From positions 1 through 64,000 of the forward strand of contig NZ_CADIJR010000008.1 in NCBI RefSeq assembly GCF_902859645.1: 64,000 bases of DNA, written 5' to 3'. Source of the DNA: Achromobacter insuavis. GTDB lineage: Bacteria; Pseudomonadota; Gammaproteobacteria; Burkholderiales; Burkholderiaceae_B. Below the pieces are notes generated by a model. That model saw only the letters and a program-made list of their open reading frames with translations, was not told the origin of the DNA and did no database searches. Shown one piece after another: positions 31,653-39,897 of this stretch. The position numbers and the translations under genes are program-made. Numbering within the stretch: position 1 is the stretch's first letter; each line of letters starts with the position of its first letter.

Positions 31653-32423
31653 ATGTCCGCTTCCGCCACCATGACCGCCGCTCCGCCCGCCGCGCTATCG
31701 CTCCGCCAAGTCCGCAAGTCCTACGGCGCCGTCGAGGCCCTGAAGGGCGTCGACCTGGAGGTGCCGGCGGGCCGCGTCATGGCCATCTGCGGCGACAACG
31801 GCGCGGGCAAGTCCACGCTGATCCGCATCATCTCGGGCGCCCAGGCGCCCACGGGCGGCGAGTTGAGCCTGGATGGCAAGCCGGTGGTGTTCGGCTCGCC
31901 GCATGACGCGCTGGCGCAGGGCATCGCCACCATCTACCAGGACCTGGCGCTGGCGCCGCGCCTGTCCATCTGGGAAAACGTCTTCATGGGCGCCGAACTG
32001 GTGCGCCGCATCGGCCCGCTGCGCGTGCTCGACAAGCGCCGCATGGCGCAGGAGGCGCGCGGCTACCTGCAACGCCTGTCGGTGCCGATCGACGACATGG
32101 ACCGCCCGGTCGAACGCATGTCGGGAGGCCAGCGCCAGGCCGTCGCCATCGCGCGGGCGCTGCGCTGGGACGCAAGGGTCGTCATCATGGACGAGCCCAC
32201 CGCCGCGCTCGGCGTCAAGGAAACCGCGCTGGTGCTGAACCTGGTGCGCAAGCTGCGCGAGGAAGGGCGCACCGTCATCCTGATCAGCCACAACATGGCC
32301 GACGTGGTCGCGCTGGCCGACCGCGTCGCGATTCTCAAGAACGGCGTCAAGGTCGTCGAGCGCGACGTGGCGGGCCTGGATGCCGACGCCCTGGCGCACA
32401 TGGTGATGACGGGCAAGGCCTGA
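31653..32423 (+). CDS. single-domain sugar ABC transporter ATPase
   Basis: The 256-residue protein has Walker A CGDNGAGKSTLIRI, Q loop IYQDLAL, signature MSGGQRQAVAIARAL, Walker B VVIMDEPTAAL and H loop LISHNMADV. It energises the sugar importer encoded just upstream. Most CUT2 importers use a fused double ATPase of about 500 residues; here there is one domain, as in FrcA-type fructose importers, so it probably works as a homodimer. Confidence 0.92.
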   Translation: MSASATMTAAPPAALSLRQVRKSYGAVEALKGVDLEVPAGRVMAICGDNGAGKSTLIRIISGAQAPTGGELSLDGKPVVFGSPHDALAQGIATIYQDLALAPRLSIWENVFMGAELVRRIGPLRVLDKRRMAQEARGYLQRLSVPIDDMDRPVERMSGGQRQAVAIARALRWDARVVIMDEPTAALGVKETALVLNLVRKLREEGRTVILISHNMADVVALADRVAILKNGVKVVERDVAGLDADALAHMVMTGKA

Positions 32424-32517
32424 TCGTCCGGGGCGGACAAAGTCAGGTGCAAACTTCACAGACCTTCACACGGATCCTGCGTAGCATGGGCGTGTCTCGT
32501 TCCCGAATGCCGCATCA

Positions 32518-33696
32518 ATGACTCCCTACGCCGTTTTTCGCGTCGGCCGCCCGCCTCGACGCCCGCTGCGCTCGCGTGCCGCGGGCGTCTTGCTGCTGAC
32601 TTGCGCCCTGGCGCTGCCGGGCGCCGCCGCCGCGGTGGCGGCGGGCACCCCTGACGTCACCGTCACCGCTGTTTCGCCGGCCCGTTGCATGCGTATCCTG
32701 CTGCAACAGCAGGACGACCGCCTGACGCTGCAATCGGACTACGACGCGACCACGCAGACCGTCATCCCCGAGCGGTCGGCCGGGATCCTGTCCAAGGAAT
32801 TCCGCCGCGTCTACGACATGCTGGAAGAGAACCGGCGGCTCGACGGCCGCTTCGACGCCCGCATGGCGATCCTGTCGCACGAACTGCTGGGACCGCTGCT
32901 GCCGTCGCTGCGCAAGGCGCCGTGCGTCATCTTCGAGATCCAGCCGACCTCCATGCACTTCGCGCTCGATCTGCTGCCGGTCGACGGCACGCCGTTGTTC
33001 GTGCAGAAGCCGGTCGCGTTCCGCTTCGCGGCGGCGGCCGGGACGCCCGAGGGCAATGCCGCGCCCGAATCCCGCCTGTCGCCCGCCGCGCCCGCGGCTG
33101 CGGCGGCTGCCGGCGCACGTCCCCGCGCCGCCGCCTTCGGCCCTGAAGCCCGCGGCCTGATCCTGCGGGATCCGGAGACCGATCCCGACGACGGCGCCGG
33201 CGACGTGCGCCGCCTCTACCCCGGCTCGACCTTCCAGCTCACCACCACCGCCACGCCCGACATGTTCGCGCGCAGCCGCTACGATTTCCTGCTGATCAGC
33301 GGCGAAGGTGTCGTCAGTCCCACCTGGGGGCGGCCGGAAAAAGACGAGAACGACGCCATCGGCCTGGGCGAGGACGACATGTACCCCAAGGACCTGCAGG
33401 GCGCCGCCTTCGACCTGGTCTATTTCGACGCCAGCCAGCTCGGCATGAGCAAGGCCTTCGTCGACGCCGCGCGCCGTTGCGGCGCCCATCACTACCTGGC
33501 CCCCATCATCAGCAACGAGTCCGGCAATTCCTCGACCCTGATGCTGCGCTACTTCTTCGGCGGCACCCGCCAGGGCGAGGCGCCCATGGAGGCGCTGTAT
33601 CGCGCCCGCAAGCGGATCTACCAGGAGTTCGAGGGCAAGGTGAACCGCACCGAGCAGATCTACTACGCGTATCCGTTCCGGTTGTATCTGCTGTAA
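32518..33696 (+). CDS. secreted CHAT-like protein with substituted catalytic residues
   Basis: The 392-residue product has a Sec signal (AAGVLLLTCALALPGAAAAVAA, cut near 42). The C-terminal half follows the CHAT caspase-like pattern: LLGPLLPSLRKAPCVIFEI with ALDLLPVDGTPLFVQKPVAFRF (about 124-170), RSRYDFLLISGEGVV (253-266), AFDLVYFDASQLG (297-309), and AFVDAARRCGAHHYLAPII ... STLMLRYFFGGTRQGE with EALYRARK. In active CHAT proteases the third segment carries THG/GHG and the fourth SACxTG; here they read GEG (E263) and DASQLG (S306). A peptidase-dead relative is therefore likely. An Ala-rich insert lies at 180-205. The family call is by motif order only. Confidence 0.55.
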   Translation: MTPYAVFRVGRPPRRPLRSRAAGVLLLTCALALPGAAAAVAAGTPDVTVTAVSPARCMRILLQQQDDRLTLQSDYDATTQTVIPERSAGILSKEFRRVYDMLEENRRLDGRFDARMAILSHELLGPLLPSLRKAPCVIFEIQPTSMHFALDLLPVDGTPLFVQKPVAFRFAAAAGTPEGNAAPESRLSPAAPAAAAAAGARPRAAAFGPEARGLILRDPETDPDDGAGDVRRLYPGSTFQLTTTATPDMFARSRYDFLLISGEGVVSPTWGRPEKDENDAIGLGEDDMYPKDLQGAAFDLVYFDASQLGMSKAFVDAARRCGAHHYLAPIISNESGNSSTLMLRYFFGGTRQGEAPMEALYRARKRIYQEFEGKVNRTEQIYYAYPFRLYLL

Positions 33697-33746
33697 GAGG
33701 GAGGGGGCGGGTTCCCGCCTGCGCCGCGGGCCGTCTGGCGGCTTTC

Positions 33747-33781
33747 AAAAAAAACCGCCGCCGGCATTGCGCTGGCGGCGG
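33747..33781 (-). terminator. intrinsic terminator of the parvulin gene
   Basis: CCGCCGCCGGC (33755-33765) pairs with GCTGGCGGCGG (33771-33781) around ATTGC. Eight A residues at 33747-33754 give the U-tract on the minus-strand transcript. Confidence 0.88.
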
Positions 33782-33806
33782 TCTCTGGACCTGCTGGGGC
33801 GAGGAC

Positions 33807-34088
33807 TCAGTCCTTGCGGCTGGTCACTTCGACCAGGTGATAACCGAACTGGGTCTTCACCGGGCCCTGGACTTCGCCGACCGGGGCGCTGAACACCACG
33901 GTGTCGAATTCCTTGACCATCTGGCCCGGGCCGAACGTGCCCAGGTTGCCGCCGTCGCGGCTGGACGGGCAGCTCGAGTTTTCCTTGGCCAGCTGGGCGA
34001 AGTCGGCGCCGTTTTCGATGGCGGTCTTCAGTTCGTTGGCCTTGGCTTCGGTCGAAACCAGGATGTGGCGGGCGGAGGCTTGTGCCAT
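33807..34088 (-). CDS. parvulin-type peptidyl-prolyl isomerase
   Basis: The 93-residue protein is one complete parvulin domain: ARHILVSTEAKANELK, CPSSRDGGNLGTFGPGQMVKEFDTVVF, and GPVKTQFGYHLVEV. It matches the small cytoplasmic PpiC type and has no signal peptide. It speeds cis-trans isomerisation of prolyl bonds. ATG 34088 has the ribosome site aaggag; an upstream in-frame ATG (34136) has none. It stands alone between two terminators. Confidence 0.95.
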   Translation of the reverse strand: MAQASARHILVSTEAKANELKTAIENGADFAQLAKENSSCPSSRDGGNLGTFGPGQMVKEFDTVVFSAPVGEVQGPVKTQFGYHLVEVTSRKD

Positions 34089-34242
34089 GTTGGGCTCCTT
34101 GCGGGGGGAATGATTGGGGTGGGGAGAGTAACGCATTTGGGCGGACTCGCTACGACGCCATCATAAACGGGGTTTGCTGTCGGCTCCGTGGCGTCCCAAC
34201 CTGTGCTTACATCTTGGAATAGGTGTCCGAGAGCAGGCAACA

Positions 34243-34267
34243 AAACGGGCGCCTCAAGCGCCCGTTT
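34243..34267 (-). terminator. intrinsic terminator of the amino-acid-binding protein gene
   Basis: AAACGGGCGC (34243-34252) and GCGCCCGTTT (34258-34267) form a 10-bp stem with a 5-nt loop. On the minus strand the stem runs into TTTTGTTG. Confidence 0.85.
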
Positions 34268-34287
34268 CTCCATTCAGGTATGCCGCG

Positions 34288-35304
34288 TCACCGCACCGGC
34301 CACCCATACATCAGCCCGCCGTTCCGATACGACGCATTCAATCCCCGAGCCAGCTTCAGCGGGCTGGTCTCTCCCAGGTTCTTCTCGAAACTCTCGCCGT
34401 AATTGCCGATCTGCTTGATGACGTTGTAGGCCCACTTGTCATCCACGCCCAGGTTCTTGCCCATCCCCGGCGTCACGCCCAGCAGGCGTTGCACGTTGGG
34501 GTTGGTGCTCTTGAGCATCTCGTCCACGTTCTTCGAGGTGACACCGTATTCCTCGGCCTCCAGCATCGCGAACATGGTCCAGCGGACCACGTTGAACCAT
34601 TGCTCGTCGCCCTGGCGCACCATGGGGCCCAGCGGTTCCTTGGAGAAGTTCTCCGGCAGGATGTCGTATTTCTCGGGATTCTCAAGATTGGTGCGGGCCG
34701 CGGCCAGTTGCGACTTGTCGCCGGTGAAGGCGTCGCAGCGGCCCACCGCGAAGGCGCGGACGATTTCATCCATGCGCTCGACCACGACCGGCTTGAAGGC
34801 GATGTTCTGCGAGCGGAACCAGTCGGACAGATTCAGTTCGGTGGTGGTGCCGGGCTGCACGCAGACGGTGGCGCCGTCCAGCTCCTTGGCGCTTTTCACG
34901 TTCAGGGACTTGTTCACCATGATGCCCTGGCTGTCGTAGTAGTTCACGCCCACGCCGATCAGGCCCAGGGTGGTGTCGCGCGTCATGACCAGCGTGGTGT
35001 TGCGCGGCAGGACGTCGACTTCGCCGGACTGCAGGGCGGTGAAGCGCTGCACCGCGCTGACGGCCATGATCTTGGACTTGGAGGCATCGCCGAACATGGT
35101 CACGGCCAGCGCGCGGCACAGGTCCACGTCCAGGCCCATCCAGCCGCCCTTGCTGTCATTGACCGAGAAGCCGGCCACGCCGGTGGACACGCCGCACTGC
35201 ACGAAGCCTTTGTTCTTGACGTTCTCGAACGTCACGCCCGCGCTGGCGCCCCACGACGAGAGAAGGAGCGCGGCGCCTGCCGCGACGGTAGTCAGTGCTT
35301 TCAT
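34288..35304 (-). CDS. general L-amino-acid ABC transporter binding protein (AapJ-like)
   Basis: The 338-residue product has a signal peptide ending at GASA-GVTF. The family sequence reads VQCGVSTGVAGFSVNDSKGGWMGLDVDLCRALAVTMFGD, then MTRDTTLGLIGVGVNYYDSQGIMV and RCDAFTGDKSQLAAAR. AapJ-type proteins bind a wide range of L-amino acids for the AapQMP importer. Those partner genes are not next to it, so it is monocistronic here with its own terminator. Confidence 0.9.
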   Translation of the reverse strand: MKALTTVAAGAALLLSSWGASAGVTFENVKNKGFVQCGVSTGVAGFSVNDSKGGWMGLDVDLCRALAVTMFGDASKSKIMAVSAVQRFTALQSGEVDVLPRNTTLVMTRDTTLGLIGVGVNYYDSQGIMVNKSLNVKSAKELDGATVCVQPGTTTELNLSDWFRSQNIAFKPVVVERMDEIVRAFAVGRCDAFTGDKSQLAAARTNLENPEKYDILPENFSKEPLGPMVRQGDEQWFNVVRWTMFAMLEAEEYGVTSKNVDEMLKSTNPNVQRLLGVTPGMGKNLGVDDKWAYNVIKQIGNYGESFEKNLGETSPLKLARGLNASYRNGGLMYGWPVR

Positions 35305-35598
35305 GGTGTCTCCGCGCGGGCGCGCAACTTATGGGTCTATGTCCGCCGACAGGCGGAAATGCGGCGAATGGTATCGGCCGGGCCTGGGGCGGAGAATCGG
35401 GGAATTCCCCTTAAATCCACTGTGCGGAATTTACGGGGCCGGATAGTCCCGGGTGGGGCGCGTGGCGGAAGCGTCGCCACGGTGCGAAATCCACTGAAAC
35501 CATCTGCCCATGGTGCGTAACCATTTCGATAATCCCTTCCGCGCACACTGGCCTCACCGCGTCCGCATTGGCGGACGCGACTGCGAGGGAGATGCATC
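35305..35598. other. 294-bp divergent region between AapJ-like and YXWGXW genes
   Basis: I see no gene. The stretch should carry promoters in both directions. It ends with a ribosome-site-like gagggagatg before ATG 35599. No strong repeat or consensus promoter stood out. Confidence 0.4.
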
Positions 35599-35922
35599 AT
35601 GAATAATCTAGTCAAAGCCGCGATGACCGCGGGTGCCGCGATGGTCCTGTCCCTGGGGGCGCTCTCTGTGCCCGGCGTCGCGCAGGCCGGCGTGGCCATC
35701 AGCATCGACGTGGCGCCGCCGCCTCCCCGCGTGGAAGTCGTGCCGCCGCCGCGCGTGGGCTATGTGTGGGCGCCGGGCCATTGGGAATGGGTCGGCGGGC
35801 GCCATGCCTGGATCGAGGGCGCCTGGTTGCCAGCGCGGCCGGGCTATGTGTATCACCGTCCCGAGTGGCGCCAGCGGCATGGGCATTGGGTGTATTACGA
35901 GGGGCGCTGGGGGCGCCATTGA
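35599..35922 (+). CDS. YXWGXW-repeat secreted protein
   Basis: The 107-residue product has a signal peptide (MNNLVKAAMTAGAAMVLSLGALSVPGVAQA). A Pro-rich linker and aromatic repeats follow: YVWAPGHWEWVGGRHAWIEGAWL, then YVYHRPEWRQRHGHWVYYEGRW. Proteins of this pattern are small periplasmic or outer-membrane lipoprotein-like factors of unknown function, often stress-induced. It has no operon partner. Confidence 0.85.
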   Translation: MNNLVKAAMTAGAAMVLSLGALSVPGVAQAGVAISIDVAPPPPRVEVVPPPRVGYVWAPGHWEWVGGRHAWIEGAWLPARPGYVYHRPEWRQRHGHWVYYEGRWGRH

Positions 35923-35985
35923 GATCGCGCCCGGCGTGAGTGGCGTAAGGGGCGGCCTTCCCGACGTGGGCGGCCCTCCCTCGCT

Positions 35986-36586
35986 TCAGTGCTTGAACAG
36001 GCGTTCGTGCATCCAGCCGTCATTGATCAGCACCAGCCCCGCGTGGCCGTGGATGTCGCCCTTTGCTTCTTCCGCCATGCTCGTGTATGCGGCTTGCACT
36101 TTGCGTTCTTGATCCAGTCGGCCGTGTCTTTCGCCTTGTAGTGGAAGTTCACCTGCGACACCTTCAAGCCCATCATGTTGCTGGGCTCGGTGAAGTTGTC
36201 CACATCGACCACGGTGTACGAGCCCGTGCAGAAGGCAAACTTGTGCCGCTCTCCAAGGTAGTTCCTGCCCAATTCGGTGACTTGGTATTCGGTGCCGGGC
36301 ACGGCGCCGCCGAACAACGCCTTGAGTTCCGTATCGTGCTTGCCGAGCAGGCCGGCATCGGCAAGCGCGTCTGCGCGGGCTTTGCAGCCCTGGCCTAGCA
36401 TGTCCTGCCTTTCCAGCTTGAGGGCAGTTCCCGCGCGGGAAGGTTGGCGCAGATGCCGTTCTGCGCATCCAGGTAAGCCTGGATGGCTTTGCTAAAGTTG
36501 GTCTTGTTGGAGCCCTTGGCGCTGCCGCACGCCGCCAGGGCGAGGGCGATGCTGCTCACGGCAACGAGTTTGAGGGCGGTCTGCAA
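35986..36586 (-). pseudogene. lipoprotein gene broken by two single-base deletions
   Basis: Frame 1 from ATG 36586 gives a lipoprotein signal (VAVSSIALALAAC) and NKTNFSKAIQAYLDAQNGICANLPARELP. Near 36418 the sense continues one base out of register as LKLERQDMLGQGCKARADALADAGLL ... VNFHYKAKDTADWIKNA. Near 36106 it shifts again into QAAYTSMAEEAKGDIHGHAGLVLINDGWMHERLFKH and the stop at 35986-35988. Each shift is repaired by adding one base (in ctgccctc and in the caaag run). The intact ancestor would be about 198 residues. It is either a recent pseudogene or carries two sequencing errors. Confidence 0.75.
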
Positions 36587-37142
36587 GGCGGGATCCTCCT
36601 TGTAGGCAATGCGCTGGAGCGCAAGTGTGTTGAACCCCTGGCTGAGCCAGACGATTGTGTCGATGATCGCACGTCGGATCAGGTGAATTTCTGATTCGCT
36701 CCGTGGATCGCGGGATCAGGAAGGGCGGCAGTCAATGGCCAGCGTCATGATCCGGGCCGGCGCGCTCTTCGAAATGCCGCGCGGCCGGGATCAGCCCGGC
36801 CAGCAGGGACTACACGCGTTGCAATTGCTGCGAGGAAGGCCGGCTTGGGTATGCGGATGCGAACCATCCTGACGCGGCATGCCGACGTTTTCGCGGCTGC
36901 GATAGCCGAAGGAAACTTTCCTAATCAGCTCGGCCATCGATGAGGTCATGGCTAAGACAGGCGCTTGGTGGTATAGGCTATTGGAGGCGGCTCATCCAAT
37001 AATGCTCTTGAGGCGCTGCATTTACGAACGGTGGTTGATCGTACGATCAATCCTATTTGGTCAAATGGGGGCTATTCAATTTTGGATTTTTCGGCGCGTA
37101 AGACGCCGAAGTGTTACATGTCCATTTTCGTATTATCCGTAT
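36587..37142. other. 556-bp gap at the left edge of the defence island
   Basis: No supported gene lies here. From about 36950 the G+C drops and the sequence changes character, marking the probable left border of the imported segment. A 16-bp perfect palindrome at 37035-37050 lies 92 bp before vsr. No integrase, transposase or obvious attachment repeat was seen. Confidence 0.5.
37035..37050. promoter_or_regulatory. 16-bp perfect palindrome upstream of vsr
   Basis: TTGATCGTACGATCAA reads the same on both strands. Its position 92 bp before the vsr start suggests an operator, for example for a control protein of the island, but no such protein is identified. Confidence 0.5.
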
Positions 37143-37577
37143 ATGACGCTTTCGACCACTCTTCAGCGCAGTCGGATGATGGCGGGCATCCGTGGGAAGA
37201 ACACCCGGCCCGAACTCCAACTCCGGCATGCGCTCTTTGCTGCTGGCTTTAGATATCGCTTGCACCGGCGCGATTTGCCGGGATCACCTGACATGGTTTT
37301 CTCGAGATATCGCGCGGCGCTTTTTGTGCACGGATGTTTCTGGCATCGACATGAAGGCTGCCGTTACACCACCACACCAAGGTCAAACGCCGAATTCTGG
37401 CGCCTCAAATTCGAAAGTAATGTCAGCCGGGACATTCGGGATATAGCCCTGCTCCGACAGGGCGGCTGGCGTGTTGCAATAGTCTGGGAATGCACTTTGA
37501 AGCGAGCGCCGAAAAATGTGGTTGTGAACGTGCTGGAATGGCTGCAAAGCGACCAAAATTTCCTTGTCGTCGAGTGA
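37143..37577 (+). CDS. vsr: very short patch repair endonuclease Vsr
   Basis: The 144-residue protein has the Vsr pattern: RSRMMAGIRGKNTRPELQLRHALFAAGFRYRLH, LPGSPDMVFSRYRAALFVHGCFWHRHEGC with the catalytic Asp and the zinc-type H/C residues, and a late WECTLK. Vsr nicks T:G mismatches left when 5-methylcytosine deaminates in the partner methylase's target. It converges with the methylase gene and their stop codons abut (37575-37580). ATG 37143 starts the family sequence; an upstream frame to 36948 has no family content. Confidence 0.92.
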   Translation: MTLSTTLQRSRMMAGIRGKNTRPELQLRHALFAAGFRYRLHRRDLPGSPDMVFSRYRAALFVHGCFWHRHEGCRYTTTPRSNAEFWRLKFESNVSRDIRDIALLRQGGWRVAIVWECTLKRAPKNVVVNVLEWLQSDQNFLVVE

Positions 37578-39209
37578 TCAGTTCACCTGGGCGAGATCCA
37601 GCTCAGCCTGTCGCTTGGCCGGAATGGGGCCGTCAGGAATCGATTTGCGCTGTAAGGGTGAATTCTTAGCCTTTCTTCTCGAGTTGCGATTCAATTCGGC
37701 CAAGACACCTCTGACGATCTTCGCCAGCTTGTGGGCAAGCAGAGGCGGTACTGCATTGCCGACCTGCGTATACTGTTCTGTGCGAGTACCCGCAAAGAAG
37801 TAGTTGTCCGGGAACGTTTGCAGTCTTGCCGCCTCCCTGACTGTAAGGCTTCGGCACTGGGTCGGATCGTAATGAATGTAATAGTGGCCATCCTTCGCGA
37901 TGTGTGACACGATTGTGGTGGCGGGCTCTCTTGCGCATTGCACCCGGAACCTGTCCTTGAAGGGTATAGCCTCGGTATTGGCCCTTTCTTTCGTTATGTT
38001 GCTGTGTTTCGGAAGCAGTTTCGGTGGAAATATGTCGAGGCGAGGGGAGTATCTCAGGGTTTGGGCGAAGCATGCGGCGAACAGGTATCGAGCGAGATCA
38101 GAATCCATGTGCGCGCGAGCCTCGTGCTGGCAGAAGCCATTCAGACTTCGATCGTGCACCCAACGTTGGAATTCGGTTTGCCCGGCAAACTTGGGTTTTC
38201 GGCCGGGCTTCTGTGCGAATGGCTTTCCAACGCTGTTCCATGTGGCTGCTCGGGCTGAGATCCGCATAAGTTCGGTCATAGCCCGTTCGTTTGGAGTTCC
38301 CCAGCCTTCGACGTAGGACGGGCCTGCTAGGACTGCCTTGCGCCACGCGTCGGTGGAGTCTCCTCTGGACAGCTTGCTGCGGATCTTTGGGAGATCGTCG
38401 ATGGCCTGCTTGACCGACACGGGTTTGCTGACCGGAAGCAGATCATGGCGGAACGCGCCGGCGTCCTTTCGGATGCCCAGCAAGATCACGCGGTGTCGGC
38501 TTTGCGGTATGCCGTACCTCTCGGCCTGTATCACGAAGTCGCCGGGTTCGAGCGTGTCGCTGTTGCCCTTCTTGACGAAAGAACGGATTTCGTACTCAAC
38601 CCCAGGCGAAGGGGTACAAAGGTCGGAGAGGATTCGCTCGAACATTGGGCTTCCTGAATGCTGCGACGAGAGCAGCCCCTTGACGTTCTCCATGACGAAG
38701 ATCGTAGGCAGGTGCACCCTGATGATGCGTAGGTATTCCTTGTATAGGAAATGCTTGACATCATCCTTGAAGGTCTTGTCGTTGGCTCGTCTTGCTCTGC
38801 CCGCCAGTGAATAAGCCTGACACGGCGGTCCTCCTATGAGAACCCACGTATCTTTGCCTCCCAGGGCGGCCCGGATTTCCGCGTCGATGTTTGCCTCGTC
38901 GGCCTTGCCCAGTTCCAGGCAGCGAGCTTCTTTTTCTGCGTTGGCGAAGGCTTCGGCGACGGCGGGAATTGTTCTGAACGTTGGCTCGTCGATCTCATTG
39001 CGGATGTACGAATAGTAGTGCTGGATGTGCTTCGTTCCTCGCAGGTGACGAAACACGGCACGCAGCGTTAGAGTCCTGTGAGCGATAGGGTCTTTCTCGA
39101 TCGACAGGCCGATCTCGAAGACGGGCTCACGCTTGTAGTCGCGGAGCGAGGAGAACCCCTCTCCGAGTCCTCCGGGGCCTGCGAAGAGGTCAATTACTGG
39201 AATTGGCAT
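37578..39209 (-). CDS. DNA (cytosine-5-)-methyltransferase
   Basis: The 543-residue protein shows the C5-methylase motifs in order: I VIDLFAGPGGLGEGF, IV GGPPCQAYSLAGR with the catalytic Cys, VI FVMENVKGLL, VIII IPQSRHRVILLGIR, a variable target-recognition region (about 270-410), IX SLTVREAARLQTFPD and X QVGNAVPPLLAHKLAKIV. An insert between motifs I and IV (about 60-120) is longer than usual. It should protect host DNA from the island's nuclease; the target sequence cannot be read. It lies 79 bp downstream of the AbiEi-like gene on the same strand. Confidence 0.93.
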   Translation of the reverse strand: MPIPVIDLFAGPGGLGEGFSSLRDYKREPVFEIGLSIEKDPIAHRTLTLRAVFRHLRGTKHIQHYYSYIRNEIDEPTFRTIPAVAEAFANAEKEARCLELGKADEANIDAEIRAALGGKDTWVLIGGPPCQAYSLAGRARRANDKTFKDDVKHFLYKEYLRIIRVHLPTIFVMENVKGLLSSQHSGSPMFERILSDLCTPSPGVEYEIRSFVKKGNSDTLEPGDFVIQAERYGIPQSRHRVILLGIRKDAGAFRHDLLPVSKPVSVKQAIDDLPKIRSKLSRGDSTDAWRKAVLAGPSYVEGWGTPNERAMTELMRISARAATWNSVGKPFAQKPGRKPKFAGQTEFQRWVHDRSLNGFCQHEARAHMDSDLARYLFAACFAQTLRYSPRLDIFPPKLLPKHSNITKERANTEAIPFKDRFRVQCAREPATTIVSHIAKDGHYYIHYDPTQCRSLTVREAARLQTFPDNYFFAGTRTEQYTQVGNAVPPLLAHKLAKIVRGVLAELNRNSRRKAKNSPLQRKSIPDGPIPAKRQAELDLAQVN

Positions 39210-39288
39210 TGAGGTCCTTAAAATTCTTGTGAGTGCGTGATCGCCGCGGACGGACCGCGTCGACGTCGTGATTTACGTAGTAGGGCAG

Positions 39289-39897
39289 TCATGCGAAGAC
39301 GCTTTCCATGTAGGGGCGCATTACATTGGATACCCGGTCGATGTCCGCGTAGTGCGACAGCTCATCCAGGGTGACCTTGCGTTGCTCCCAGCCGTCGCGT
39401 AGCGCTTCAAGTGCGACATCAATGCCGATCTTGTTGCGGTACTTGAAGCAGTCTGCAATGGTCTTGGCTGCATTGAAAACTGGTACGTCCAGTCCATCGA
39501 TGCGCATGGACTGAATGCCCTCGGTCAAAGCCTGGCCTGACATACGGACGGGGCGCAGCGCAGGGCGGTCGAAGCGAGGGGCGGGCGAGTTCTGTGGAAT
39601 CGCCAGCCAGATCTGATGCGGTGCCTGTGTACCCAGCTCATGTATGCGCAACGCTGAAAGCAGGCAGATGACCCCTCTCGGAACCCTCAGCGCGACCTCT
39701 GCCAGCGAAATGTGCTCGCTCAACGGTTGATCAGGACGGGCGTACACGCCGCGGCCAACGCGTCTAAGCCGACCATCCCTGACCAGGCGGCTCAGAATGA
39801 TAGTTGGCAGGGAGAGGGCGGCGACATCCCGGGCTCGCAGCAGGGATACGCTGCTGGCCAAGGCCAGCACCTGTTCCTCTTGTGTCTGGCTGGACAT
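39289..39897 (-). CDS. AbiEi-family winged-helix regulator without an AbiEii toxin
   Basis: The 202-residue product has an N-terminal winged helix (LLRARDVAALSLPTIILSRLVRDGRLRRVGRGVYARP, about 18-55) and the AbiEi C-terminal region (ICLLSALRIHELGTQAPHQIWLAIP ... VPVFNAAKTIADCFKYRNKIGIDVALEALRDGW). In AbiE type IV systems the AbiEi antitoxin represses its promoter and offsets an AbiEii nucleotidyltransferase. No such toxin lies next to it: the downstream gene is the methylase. It may serve as the transcriptional regulator of this island. Confidence 0.85.
   Translation of the reverse strand: MSSQTQEEQVLALASSVSLLRARDVAALSLPTIILSRLVRDGRLRRVGRGVYARPDQPLSEHISLAEVALRVPRGVICLLSALRIHELGTQAPHQIWLAIPQNSPAPRFDRPALRPVRMSGQALTEGIQSMRIDGLDVPVFNAAKTIADCFKYRNKIGIDVALEALRDGWEQRKVTLDELSHYADIDRVSNVMRPYMESVFA

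Noticed and set aside
36948-37142. N-terminal extension of Vsr by 65 residues
   Set aside because: The added residues have no family similarity and no ribosome site; Vsr sequence begins at the ATG at 37143.
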